A DNA stretch of 9,121 nt from Thioalkalivibrio sp. (GTDB lineage Bacteria > Pseudomonadota > Gammaproteobacteria > Ectothiorhodospirales > Ectothiorhodospiraceae), in NCBI GenBank assembly GCA_003550945.1, contig PULL01000251.1, positions 1 through 9,121 of the forward strand, read 5' to 3'. The notes beneath the pieces are model-generated. The model made no database searches. It saw nothing but the letters and a program-made list of their open reading frames with translations, and was not told the origin of the DNA. This document shows positions 1-6,209 of this stretch, piece after piece (within the stretch, counting starts at the first letter, position 1; every line of letters starts with the position of its first letter). A program made the translations under genes and the position numbers.

Positions 1-2
1 GG

Positions 3-350
3 CAGCCACTGGTGCCCTGTTCCGACGGCGATCCGGTTACCGGGTTCTATCGGGACGGCGCCTGCAGCACCGGCCCGGACGATCGCGGCCGGCACGTGGT
101 CTGCGCCCGGGTGACCGCCGAATTCCTCGAATTCTCCCGGCGCCGGGGCAATGACCTCGTCACCCCGCATCCGGAGTTCGGATTTCCCGGCCTGAAGCCG
201 GGCGACCGGTGGTGCCTGTGCGCGGCACGCTGGCAGGAAGCGCTCGAAGCCGGCGCCGCACCCCGGGTCCTGTTGATGGCCACCCATCAGCGGGCCCTCG
301 AGATCGTCCGTCTCGAGGATCTGAAGCGCCACGCGATCGACCTGTCCTGA
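3..350 (+). CDS. DUF2237 family protein (5'-truncated by window edge)
   Basis: The reading frame is open from the window edge and ends at TGA 348-350. A GTG at 12-14 could act as a start, but the codons before it (Gln-Pro-Leu) already fit the family, where a motif like PLxPCSxDPxTGFYRDG lies near the N-terminus. I therefore treat this as a gene missing about ten N-terminal codons. Visible family signatures are PCSDGDPVTGFYRDG, a TGP motif followed by VCA, the EFLEFSRRRGNDL block, FGFPGLKPGDRWCLCA, and a C-terminal ALEIVRLEDLKRHA helix. The protein has several conserved cysteines (PCS, ACSTG, VCA, WCLC), which might bind metal or form disulfides; that is inference. DUF2237 is a small family of about 120 residues with no assigned reaction, and there is no signal peptide in the visible part. 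The gene converges on the minus-strand gene at 445-795. Family assignment is from recall of conserved motifs and is fairly secure. Confidence 0.85.
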   Translation, partial: QPLVPCSDGDPVTGFYRDGACSTGPDDRGRHVVCARVTAEFLEFSRRRGNDLVTPHPEFGFPGLKPGDRWCLCAARWQEALEAGAAPRVLLMATHQRALEIVRLEDLKRHAIDLS

Positions 351-389
351 CCGACCGGTGGCTCGGGTCGCGGCGCTCGCGTGGCGGCC

Positions 390-417
390 GCGGCGCCGTT
401 CGCCGCATCGGCGCCGC
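390..417. terminator. Inverted repeat between convergent genes (possible bidirectional terminator)
   Basis: GCGGCGCC at 390-397 and GGCGCCGC at 410-417 are perfect 8-base inverted arms around a 12-base loop. The repeat lies between the stop of the DUF2237 gene (350) and the stop of the convergent membrane-protein gene (445), where a shared terminator is expected. No T-tract follows on either strand, so termination function is only inferred. Such palindromes also arise by chance in very GC-rich spacers. Confidence 0.35.
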
Positions 418-444
418 CCGGTCTTGCGCTACGCCTTCGGCGCC

Positions 445-795
445 TCAAGGCCGGCGCAACAGTCGGTAGTCGCGCGTTCCGTCAGCGTAATGGGTGACCC
501 GCAGCCGCACCTCGGTTCCGGGTCGGATCGTGTCCCGCGACTCCTGCCAAAGCAGGCGGATCACCCCGTCCTCCGGTGTCTCGACCACCACGCGGATCCA
601 TTGCGCATCCTCGCTGTCCCGCTCAACCTCGATCACGGGCACCGCAATCACATCCCGGCCGACCACCTCGGGGGCCAACCAATCGCCAAACAGCAGCAGG
701 CCCAGCACCACCAGCAACGCCAGGGCCGCGATCACCGCCCGCGTATTGCGGATGGCGTGGGCCATGTTGTTCCAGAATCCGCGGTCAAAACCCAT
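445..795 (-). CDS. Small single-pass membrane protein, function unknown
   Basis: This 116-residue ORF starts at ATG (complement of 793-795) and stops at TGA (complement of 445-447). On the minus strand GGGGGTAGG lies just upstream of the ATG and could be a weak ribosome binding site. The first 20 residues contain arginines (R5, R16, R19) and two asparagines. Residues about 20-36 (AVIAALALLVVLGLLLF) form one strong transmembrane helix. The positive-inside rule puts the C-terminal 75 residues in the periplasm. That part looks beta-rich, with alternating hydrophobic residues in VIAVPVIEVERD, WIRVVVETP and TEVRLRVTHYADG, and ends in an RLLRRP tail. I recognise no family. It is judged real because it has a coherent hydrophobic and domain pattern and a start near an SD-like sequence, and no competing gene lies opposite. 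Its 3' end converges on the DUF2237 gene. Confidence 0.65.
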   Translation of the reverse strand: MGFDRGFWNNMAHAIRNTRAVIAALALLVVLGLLLFGDWLAPEVVGRDVIAVPVIEVERDSEDAQWIRVVVETPEDGVIRLLWQESRDTIRPGTEVRLRVTHYADGTRDYRLLRRP

Positions 796-834
796 GTCCT
801 ACCCCCGTTCCAGTTCCAGGAAACGCGATGGATC

Positions 835-923
835 CGTCATCGCGAGGAGCGGGGCGACGCGGCGATCCATTCGGCATCGACCTCGTTGGGGCCCACCGGA
901 TGGCCGCGCTGCGCCCGCAATGA
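835..923. repeat. REP-like inverted repeat pair
   Basis: The left arm, 835-870, begins CGTCATCGCGAGGAGC and continues through GGGGCGACGCGGCGATCCAT. The right arm, 898-923, read on the minus strand begins TCATTGCGGGCGCAGCG and ends CGGCCATCC. The arms match at their outer ends (TCAT[C/T]GCG) and inner ends (CGCGGC/CGCGGCC followed by ATCC), with about six extra bases in the left arm. About 27 bases lie between them. The pattern closely resembles the widespread intergenic repeat 'GTCATTGCGAGGAGCG...CGACG...GCAATCC' known from many bacterial genomes, often in head-to-head pairs. No transposase is encoded, so the element would be mobilised in trans, if at all. Only one pair is visible here, so the dispersed nature is from recall. 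Confidence 0.65.
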
Positions 924-947
924 AAGGAGCGCATCCACCCGTTTTTC

Positions 948-963
948 CCAGGTCGTCACCTGG
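948..963. promoter_or_regulatory. Palindrome upstream of TRAP operon (candidate operator)
   Basis: CCAGGT (948-953) and ACCTGG (958-963) form a perfect 6-base inverted repeat around CGTC. It lies about 240 bases upstream of the receptor gene, between the divergent genes. The size and symmetry suit a dimeric regulator site, but no regulator gene is in the window and a chance palindrome of this size is quite possible. Confidence 0.2.
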
Positions 964-1051
964 CTCCAGCGTCGGTCCAGCAAACGCCCGCGCCGGCCCG
1001 CGATCCGCGCCCGTATCCTGCGCGGAGGCTGCCGGGTCGGCAAGCTTTACG

Positions 1052-1080
1052 TTGCTACCCTCCCCTTTTTGGTCTAGCTT
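1052..1080 (+). promoter_or_regulatory. Weak candidate sigma-70-type promoter for TRAP operon
   Basis: TTGCTA (1052-1057) could be a -35 element. TAGCTT (1075-1080), after a 17-base spacer, would be a poor -10 element (three of six consensus bases). The spacer is pyrimidine-rich. This is the best match I see in the least GC-rich part of the upstream region. It would give a leader of about 120 bases, and the match is not strong. Confidence 0.2.
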
Positions 1081-1193
1081 CGCCCGAGGGCGCTCGAAAA
1101 ACCGGGCGGCCTGCTGATTCTGGCCGGCACGAGGCAACGGCTCGCTCCCGCTCCAGGCGGGTTCGACAGAAACGCGGCCCACCGGCCCCTACC

Positions 1194-1199
1194 AGGAGG
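1194..1199 (+). promoter_or_regulatory. Ribosome binding site that fixes the receptor GTG start
   Basis: AGGAGG at 1194-1199 is a full-consensus site, seven bases before GTG 1207. The nearer ATG at 1202 is out of frame and meets TGA after one codon, so the GTG is the start. Confidence 0.85.
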
Positions 1200-1206
1200 A
1201 AATGCC

Positions 1207-2247
1207 GTGAAACGTTCATTGCTTGCCGCATTCGGCGGCCTGGCGGTTGCACTCACCCTTGGAATGGGCGAAATCCGCACCGCTCAGGCGCAGGAAGTCA
1301 CCCAGCTCCGCTGGGCCACCTCGGCGGTCGGTTCCGCCGGTCATCGCGCGAAGGTCGCGTTGATGGCGATGCTGAACCGCGAGATGCCCGACTACTTCAT
1401 TACGGTGCTGCCCACCCCCGGCGCCCTGGCCACGGTGCGCGGCTACGCGACCGAGCAGTTCGACGGGTACTACGGCGCCGATATCGCGTTCCAGGAACTC
1501 GCCGCGGACAGCGGCCGCTTCCGCGGCTTCCGCGACCAGATGCGCCGCGAGCCAGTGCAGTCGTTCTGGGCGTACACGATGGAGGTCGGGCTCGGCGTTC
1601 GCGCCGCCGACATCGACCGCTTCGACCGTTGGGGCGACCTGCAGGGCCGGCCGGTGTTCACAGGGCCGGCGCCCTGGGATGTCCGCGCGGCACTGGAGCG
1701 GGCCATGGGCACGGTCGAGGTCGGTCACCGCTATGTCGAGGTCGATCTGGGGCTGGTGTCCCCCTCGCTCTCCGGCGGCACGATCGATGCCTTCGTGATC
1801 TACAGCACCGGCGAGGCGAGCCCGGCCCCCTGGGTGATCGAGGCGATCCTGTCCACCGACGTGAAGGCGCTCAACCCCAGCGCGGATGAACTGGCGCGGC
1901 TGGAGGCAGCCGGCGTCGAGATGGTTCGGGTCCCCGCGGAGGTGTTCCAGAGCGACATGGGCGTCGACGAGGTGGTGCTGGCGCCGTTCTTCTACGGCTT
2001 CCACGTCGGCCTGGAAGTCTCGGAGGAGGATGTCTATCGCATGCTCAACGTGATCGAGGCCAACGCCGACGAACTGGCGCGTTCGGACGCCGCGTTCCGC
2101 CAGATCCGCGACGGCATGGTCGAGATCCAGCGCCGCGGCGTCGCCGCCTCGGTGAACGCCGTGAAGGTGCACCCCGGTCTCGCGCGCTACCTGCGCGAGA
2201 ACGGGGCCTGGAACGAGGACTGGAACGACCGTATCGCCGGTTCATGA
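1207..2247 (+). CDS. TAXI-family TRAP transporter solute-binding receptor
   Basis: This is the periplasmic receptor of a TRAP transporter, which would capture a small organic anion and hand it to the permease encoded next. The 346-residue protein starts at GTG with a perfect AGGAGG site. It opens with a Sec signal peptide: MKR, a hydrophobic core at residues 4-20, and a likely cleavage after AQA at 26-28. There is no lipobox cysteine, so it should be soluble. The mature part begins with the TAXI-like beta strand LRWATSAVGSAGH (34-46), then an amphipathic helix ending in LNREMPD and a VLPTPGALATVRG segment (67-79). Near the C-terminus NAVKVHPGLARYLRENGAW (317-335) matches the family's typical 'hP/HPGAxxYxxExG' ending. 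The family's usual ligand-loop motifs are diverged, so the substrate cannot be read from sequence; known TAXI ligands include amino acids such as glutamate and dicarboxylates. Downstream context supports the call strongly. Confidence 0.82.
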   Translation: MKRSLLAAFGGLAVALTLGMGEIRTAQAQEVTQLRWATSAVGSAGHRAKVALMAMLNREMPDYFITVLPTPGALATVRGYATEQFDGYYGADIAFQELAADSGRFRGFRDQMRREPVQSFWAYTMEVGLGVRAADIDRFDRWGDLQGRPVFTGPAPWDVRAALERAMGTVEVGHRYVEVDLGLVSPSLSGGTIDAFVIYSTGEASPAPWVIEAILSTDVKALNPSADELARLEAAGVEMVRVPAEVFQSDMGVDEVVLAPFFYGFHVGLEVSEEDVYRMLNVIEANADELARSDAAFRQIRDGMVEIQRRGVAASVNAVKVHPGLARYLRENGAWNEDWNDRIAGS

Positions 2248-2312
2248 GCCTGAGGGTCCGGTGCCGCGCGCGACCTCTGGCCGCGGCGCCGGATCCCCAC
2301 ACGCATGGCTGA
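2244..2312 (+). CDS. Putative 22-codon bridging ORF (possible translational coupler)
   Basis: An ATG at 2244-2246 overlaps the receptor's TGA (2245-2247) in an ATGA junction. The frame runs 22 codons to TGA 2310-2312, which lies within the first codons of the permease (ATGGCTGA, 2305-2312). The peptide begins MSLRVRCRARPLAAA, is arginine-rich and resembles no known protein. No separate ribosome binding site is obvious, so it would depend on ribosomes terminating at the receptor stop. A ribosome reading it would cross the hairpin at 2254-2297 and stop next to the permease start. Translation is unproven, and a chance ORF of this length is common in GC-rich DNA. Confidence 0.22.
   Translation: MSLRVRCRARPLAAAPDPHTHG
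2254..2297 (+). promoter_or_regulatory. Strong intercistronic hairpin between receptor and permease genes
   Basis: Bases 2254-2268 pair with 2282-2297, giving 15 base pairs with one G-U pair (T2262-G2288) and one bulged base (T2294), around a 13-base loop (2269-2281). Nearly all pairs are G-C. No T-tract follows, so it is not a standard terminator. The right arm ends seven bases before the permease ATG and occupies the place where a ribosome binding site should be. Known roles for such hairpins are protecting upstream mRNA from 3' exonucleases, which raises receptor over permease, and limiting downstream translation. Confidence 0.6.
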
Positions 2313-4275
2313 ACCCGCGCCGACGGGGGCCGTGACCGACCTGCCCCCACCTCCCCGCCATGCCCGGTGGCTCACGGGCGCGGCGCATCTGCTCTTCTAC
2401 GTCACCGGCGTCGCGTTCTTCGCCTACCTGTCCCGCTACTATCTCACCGGCATCGGCGGGCCGTCGCTGCTCGCGGTCACCGCGGTCCCGCTGACCCTGT
2501 GCCTGGTGGTGTTGAACGACCTCCGTCACGGCATGCTCTACCCGCGTCTGGGTGCGGTGGCCCCGTTCCTGATCGCGCTGCTGTACTGCTCGGTGGCGCT
2601 GTATGCCGCCTGGTACCTCACCACCGAATTCGACGAGATCCGCATTTTCCGGCTCGGGCTGTGGAGCCTTCACGACCTCGCCGTCGGCGGTGCGGTCGCG
2701 GCGCTGGTGCTCGAATACACGCGCCGGCGCTACTTCGCGCTGTTCGTGCTGAACGTGGCGCTGATCCTGTACGCGGTCTACGGCTACCTGGTGCCGGGCA
2801 TGTTCCACCACCCCGGGATGGACTGGACGCGCATCGTCAGCGCCGTCAGCGTCGAGATGAGCACTGGCGTCTTCGAGCGCCTGCCGCAGCTCGGCCTGAC
2901 GCTGATCGGCTCGTTCATCCTGGTGCTCGCGGTGCTGCGCGCCTTCGGCTGCATCGACTCGATTCTCACCGGCTCGGCGCGCGTCGCCCAGCGCTCGCCG
3001 CGCACACTGCCGCAGGCCGCGGTGGTCGGGTCCTTCGCGGTCGCGGCCGTCTCCGGGTCCGGGGCCGCCAACGCCGCGACCACCGGCTCGGCGACGATCC
3101 CGGTCCTGATCAAGGCCGGGTTCCCGAGGGTAACTGCCGCCGCGGTGGAAACGGCGTCGTCACTCGGCGGCCAACTGATGCCGCCGCTGATGGGCATCGC
3201 CGCGTTCCTGATGGCCGACTACATGGGGAAGAGTTATTTCGACGTGGTCGCCCGCGGCTTCGCCCCCGCGATCATCTATTTCCTCGGCGTCGCCTTCGCG
3301 GTCTGGCTGCTCGCCGCGCGCCACCACCGGCACTCGGTGGCGCCGGACGTGGGCCCGATGCGCTTCATGGACTGGACCAACATCCTGTCGTACCTGATTG
3401 CGGTCGGCGGCCTGATCTACATGATGGGCGTCGAGCGCAAACCGGCGATGACCTCGGCCCAGACGGTCTTCATCTACCTGTTCCTGTTCCTGACCGCGGC
3501 ATTCCTGATCCGAAGCTTTATCGAAAAGGCCTGGTCCCTGCGCGAACTCACGCGGCCCTTCCTGCGCTTTGTCGAGTCGTTCTCAACCATCACCGCCGAG
3601 CTGACGATCCTGCTCGCGACACTGGGCATCCTGACCGCGATGTTCACCATCACCGGCGTCCCGACCAAGGTCGGCGTGCTGCTGATGGAAGGCGCGGCGA
3701 TCAACCTGATGGTGATGGTGCTGGTCGCGTTCGCGTTCGGCTACCTGATCGGCATGGGGCTGCCGGTGGCGCCGACCTACATCGTCACCGCGATCGTGGT
3801 CGCGCCATTCATGATCCGGGCGGGCCTCGATCCCTGGGTGGTGCATTTCTTCATCTTCCTGGTCGCGGTGTTCGGCGAGCTGTCACCGCCGACCTCGGTG
3901 ACGGCGGCGGTGACCTCGCGCATCGCCGACGCACCCTTCGTGCGCACGATGTTCGCCGCCGTGGTGCTGTGCATGCCGCTGCTGGTGATGATGGGCGCGG
4001 TCTTTACCCGGCCCGACCTGGTGATCGAGCCCGGCTGGTCGCAACTGCCCGCGTTCACGCTGGTGCTGATCGGAACGCTGGCCCTGAGCTTCGCACTGCA
4101 GGGACGGGTCCACACCCGCCGGGCGCTGGACCTGCCGATGCGCATCGGACTCGCGGCGATCGCCAGCGTGACCATCTTCCACCCGGACGCATCCACCGCC
4201 GCGCTGACGGCCGGCCCCACGCTGCTGCTGACGCTCATCGGGGCCTGGCGCTTCCGCTCCGGCGTCGCACGCTAA
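2305..4275 (+). CDS. TRAP transporter permease, 4TM/12TM fusion (DctQM-type)
   Basis: This inner-membrane permease fuses the small (Q) and large (M) TRAP subunits and would take up the receptor-bound solute by sodium or proton symport. At 656 residues it has the usual length for fused TAXI-associated permeases. The N-terminal part (about 22-165) holds the Q-like helices; the rest is the M domain. Key motifs are SGSGAANAATTGSATIP (250-266), followed by KAGFPRVTAAAVE and a LGGQLMPPLMG segment (288-297), GMGLPVAPTY (483-492) in the second half, and FGELSPPTS (523-531). The paired GS-rich and GMGLP/PPT loops are typical of the two substrate-gate repeats. The ATG start has no visible ribosome binding site because the preceding bases lie in the hairpin at 2254-2297. 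GTG 2332 (residue 10) is an alternative start with GGGGG just before it. It follows the receptor gene by 57 bases and is clearly its partner. Confidence 0.93.
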   Translation: MAEPAPTGAVTDLPPPPRHARWLTGAAHLLFYVTGVAFFAYLSRYYLTGIGGPSLLAVTAVPLTLCLVVLNDLRHGMLYPRLGAVAPFLIALLYCSVALYAAWYLTTEFDEIRIFRLGLWSLHDLAVGGAVAALVLEYTRRRYFALFVLNVALILYAVYGYLVPGMFHHPGMDWTRIVSAVSVEMSTGVFERLPQLGLTLIGSFILVLAVLRAFGCIDSILTGSARVAQRSPRTLPQAAVVGSFAVAAVSGSGAANAATTGSATIPVLIKAGFPRVTAAAVETASSLGGQLMPPLMGIAAFLMADYMGKSYFDVVARGFAPAIIYFLGVAFAVWLLAARHHRHSVAPDVGPMRFMDWTNILSYLIAVGGLIYMMGVERKPAMTSAQTVFIYLFLFLTAAFLIRSFIEKAWSLRELTRPFLRFVESFSTITAELTILLATLGILTAMFTITGVPTKVGVLLMEGAAINLMVMVLVAFAFGYLIGMGLPVAPTYIVTAIVVAPFMIRAGLDPWVVHFFIFLVAVFGELSPPTSVTAAVTSRIADAPFVRTMFAAVVLCMPLLVMMGAVFTRPDLVIEPGWSQLPAFTLVLIGTLALSFALQGRVHTRRALDLPMRIGLAAIASVTIFHPDASTAALTAGPTLLLTLIGAWRFRSGVAR

Positions 4276-4422
4276 CGGTCATGGCAGCGGCGGGCCATCC
4301 TGAAAGATGAAAAACCGAGCCACGACAACGCACGGACTGAGCCGGCAAGCGATCGATCGATCCGTCACTTCGTCTTGTTTCCGTGTTTATCCGTGTCCAT
4401 CCGTGGCTGCATTTTCCGCTAA
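4276..4422. other. Spacer between TRAP permease and TauE/SafE genes
   Basis: This 147-base spacer is visibly less GC-rich than its neighbours. It holds a GATCGATCGATC run (4351-4362) and ends with the 10-base tandem units at 4381-4410. I see no T-tailed terminator for the TRAP operon and no good promoter. Confidence 0.5.
4381..4410 (+). repeat. Three 10-base tandem units next to TauE/SafE start (likely dispersed repeat)
   Basis: CCGTGTTTAT, CCGTGTCCAT and CCGTGGCTGC follow each other in exact 10-base register, preceded by a partial unit (TTGTTT) and followed by ATTTTCCGCT. The text closely resembles an intergenic sequence I recall recurring in many environmental genomes ('ATCCGTGTTCATCCGTGGTT'-like). 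The function is unknown. It ends 12 bases before the next start codon, where a ribosome binding site would normally be. Confidence 0.55.
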
Positions 4423-5178
4423 ATGACGGCCGCGGAGGCCCTGCTCCTGCTCGCCGTCGGGGCGCTGGCCGGGTTCCTGAACGTGCTCTCGGCCGGCGGG
4501 TCGATGCTTACGCTGCCCGCACTGATGTTCATGGGGCTGGACGCGCCCACCGCGAACGGCACCAATCGCGTCGGCATCGTGCTGCAGAACATCACCGCGG
4601 TCTGGCGGTTCCGCCGTTCCGGCCACCGCTACTGGCGCCTCGGCTTGCTGCTGTCGGTCCCCGCGGTCGCCGGTGCGCTGCTCGGGGCCTGGGCCGCGGT
4701 TCACGTCGGCGACGACTTCTTCCGCTGGGTGCTGATCCTGGTGATGATCGGCGCTTCCGCGCTGATGCTCCTGCCGCCGCCCGCGCGCACCCGCAGCCGT
4801 CGGCTGGAGGCCGCCGGTCTGCGCTGGCCGGTGCTCGCGGCGATGCTGGTGATCGGATTCTACGGCGGCTTCATCCAGGTGGCCGTGGGCATCCTGTTCA
4901 TCGTGCTGCTGTACCGGGTACTGGGGATCGACCTGGTGCAGGTGAACGCGCTGAAGGTGATGGTCGTGCTGGTGTACATGGTCCCGGCGCTCGGCATCTT
5001 CGTCGCCACCGGGCACGTGGCCTGGTCCTATGGCTTGGTGCTGGCGGCCGGAAGCATGGGCGGCGCGTGGCTGGCGGTGCACGTGACGCTCGGCCCGAGT
5101 GGCACGATACTGGTGCAGCGCTTTACCCTCGCGGTGATCGCGGTGATCATCGTGAAACTGCTGATCGATCTCATCTGA
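4423..5178 (+). CDS. TauE/SafE-family sulfite/anion exporter-like membrane protein
   Basis: This 251-residue inner-membrane protein has the internal two-fold repeat of the TauE/SafE (DUF81) family, whose characterised members export sulfite, sulfoacetate or related anions. The first half carries GFLNVLSAGGSMLTLPAL (17-34) and ANGTNRVGI (44-52); the second has the weaker equivalent IGFYGGFIQVAVGI (144-157) and VNALKV (174-179). About seven or eight hydrophobic helices are visible, split by a charged loop PPPARTRSRRLEAAG (118-132). The start is ATG 4423, which places the first family motif at the usual distance from the N-terminus. No ribosome binding site precedes it, only the repeat-derived ATTTTCCGCTAA, so initiation may be weak or unusual. 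The next gene begins 29 bases after the stop, probably in the same transcript. The transported anion is not evident. Confidence 0.9.
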   Translation: MTAAEALLLLAVGALAGFLNVLSAGGSMLTLPALMFMGLDAPTANGTNRVGIVLQNITAVWRFRRSGHRYWRLGLLLSVPAVAGALLGAWAAVHVGDDFFRWVLILVMIGASALMLLPPPARTRSRRLEAAGLRWPVLAAMLVIGFYGGFIQVAVGILFIVLLYRVLGIDLVQVNALKVMVVLVYMVPALGIFVATGHVAWSYGLVLAAGSMGGAWLAVHVTLGPSGTILVQRFTLAVIAVIIVKLLIDLI

Positions 5179-5195
5179 ACCGGAACGTTCTCTGC

Positions 5196-5201
5196 AAGGA
5201 G
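5196..5201 (+). promoter_or_regulatory. Ribosome binding site that fixes the oxidoreductase start
   Basis: AAGGAG at 5196-5201, six bases before ATG 5208, marks the true start. The same frame is open without a stop back to GTG 4383 through the TauE/SafE gene, so an automatic call could add 275 false codons. Confidence 0.85.
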
Positions 5202-5207
5202 TGCCCG

Positions 5208-6209
5208 ATGAAGGCCTTTGTGATCCAACGCCATGGCGGCCCCGAAGTCTTCGAGGAGGCCACCCTACCCGACCCGCAGGCCGGTCCCGGCCAGGTGCGC
5301 ATCGCGGTGCGCGCCTCCAGCGTAAACCCCCTGGAGATCAAGATCCGCAGCGGGCTGGTCCGCTCCGGCCCGGAGTTTCCGGCGATCCTGAACGGCGACG
5401 TTGCCGGCATCGTGGACCAGGTCGGCGAAGGGGTCGCCGGGTTTGCGGTCGGCGATGCGGTGGTCGGCTGTGCGGGCGGTATCCGCGGCTATCCCGGGGC
5501 GCTGGCCGACTACATGGTCGCCGACGCCTGCCTGGTCACCCACGCACCACAGCGCCTGCCGCTGGAAACCTGTGCCACGCTGCCGCTGGTGTTCATGACC
5601 GCCTGGAGCGCGCTGGTCGACCGGGCCCAGATCCAGCCCGGCGAACACGTGCTGATTCACGCCGGTGCCGGCGGGGTGGGCCACGTCGCGGTGCAACTGG
5701 CCAAGGCCCGCGGCGCGCGGGTGGCGACCACCGTGTCGAGCGATGAGAAGGGCGCGATCGCCCGCGATCTGGGTGCCGACGAGGTGATTCTCTACCCGCA
5801 GGAATCCGTGTCCGACTACGTCCAGCGCCTCAGCGGGGGTAGCGGATTTCCGCTGGTCTTCGACACCGTCGGCGGCAGCAACCTGGACGCAAGCTTCGAG
5901 GCCGCCGCGGTTTCCGGGCGCGTGTGCTCGATCAACACCCGCTCCACGCACGACCTGTCCCTGATGCACGCGAAGAACCTGACCCTGCACGTGATCTTCC
6001 GCTCGGTGCCGCTGCTGTACCGCATGGAGATGGAGCATCAGTCATGGATCCTGCGCAACATGGCCGAGATGGTCGACGAAGGCACGCTGCGCCCGCTGCT
6101 CGCGGCCCGGCAGTTCACTTTCGCCGAGATCGCCGAGGCACACCGCTATCTCGAGTCCGGCCAAGCCGTCGGCAAGATCCTGCTGACCCGCAACGGCCCG
6201 GAGGCCTGA
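5208..6209 (+). CDS. Zinc-independent quinone oxidoreductase-like protein (MDR superfamily)
   Basis: This 333-residue cytoplasmic enzyme belongs to the medium-chain dehydrogenase/reductase superfamily and most resembles NADPH:quinone reductases. The N-terminal GroES-like domain (about 1-120) has MKAFVIQRHGGPEVF, VRASSVNPLEIKIRSG (34-49) and GDVAGIVDQVGEGVAGFAVGD (63-83). The Rossmann domain (about 125-260) has the dinucleotide loop AGAGGVGHVAVQLAK (152-166), VSSDEK after the second strand, and a FDTVGG segment (218-223). The sequence NPLEIKIRSG stands where zinc alcohol dehydrogenases have their catalytic cysteine, and there is no four-cysteine structural lobe, so zinc is not expected. It ends with FAEIAEAHRYLESGQAVGKILL (305-326), the usual family ending. 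The substrate may be a quinone, enone or aldehyde and cannot be told. Placement 29 bases behind the exporter gene suggests co-transcription without proving a shared pathway. Confidence 0.9.
   Translation: MKAFVIQRHGGPEVFEEATLPDPQAGPGQVRIAVRASSVNPLEIKIRSGLVRSGPEFPAILNGDVAGIVDQVGEGVAGFAVGDAVVGCAGGIRGYPGALADYMVADACLVTHAPQRLPLETCATLPLVFMTAWSALVDRAQIQPGEHVLIHAGAGGVGHVAVQLAKARGARVATTVSSDEKGAIARDLGADEVILYPQESVSDYVQRLSGGSGFPLVFDTVGGSNLDASFEAAAVSGRVCSINTRSTHDLSLMHAKNLTLHVIFRSVPLLYRMEMEHQSWILRNMAEMVDEGTLRPLLAARQFTFAEIAEAHRYLESGQAVGKILLTRNGPEA

Larger units (their letters stand above)
796..1206. other. 411-base intergenic region between divergent genes
   Basis: This gap separates the minus-strand membrane-protein gene from the plus-strand TRAP operon, so it should carry both promoters. 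It holds the REP-like inverted repeat pair (835-923), a 16-base palindrome (948-963), a pyrimidine-rich tract (1057-1070) and the receptor gene's ribosome binding site (1194-1199). Several ORFs cross it on both strands, but they read through the repeat, resemble no family I know and are left out. Confidence 0.6.

Noticed and set aside
1081..1096. Small hairpins CGCC/GGCG and CGAG/CTCG before an A-run
   Set aside because: The stems are only four base pairs and mutually exclusive, and an A-run after a stem is not a terminator on the plus strand.
358..1182. ORFs on both strands across the region 796-1206
   Set aside because: They read through the REP-like repeat (giving the familiar HREERGDAAIH and MDRRVAPLLAM translations) and have no family match or ribosome binding site.
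1216..2172. 318-codon minus-strand ORF opposite the receptor gene
   Set aside because: It is a shadow of the receptor codons with no recognisable domain; the plus-strand gene has a signal peptide, family motifs and a ribosome binding site.
2367..4310. 647-codon plus-strand ORF in another frame over the permease gene
   Set aside because: It is arginine-rich and lacks the hydrophobic pattern of the true frame; typical GC-rich out-of-frame artefact.
4351..4362. GATCGATCGATC run
   Set aside because: It is short and isolated; not enough for an origin, SeqA-type cluster or other defined element.
4383..5207. Apparent 275-codon N-terminal extension of the oxidoreductase frame through the TauE/SafE gene
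   Set aside because: It overlaps the TauE/SafE gene in another frame, starts in the tandem repeat and is arginine- and proline-rich with no family motifs. A proper ribosome binding site and family start are present at 5208.
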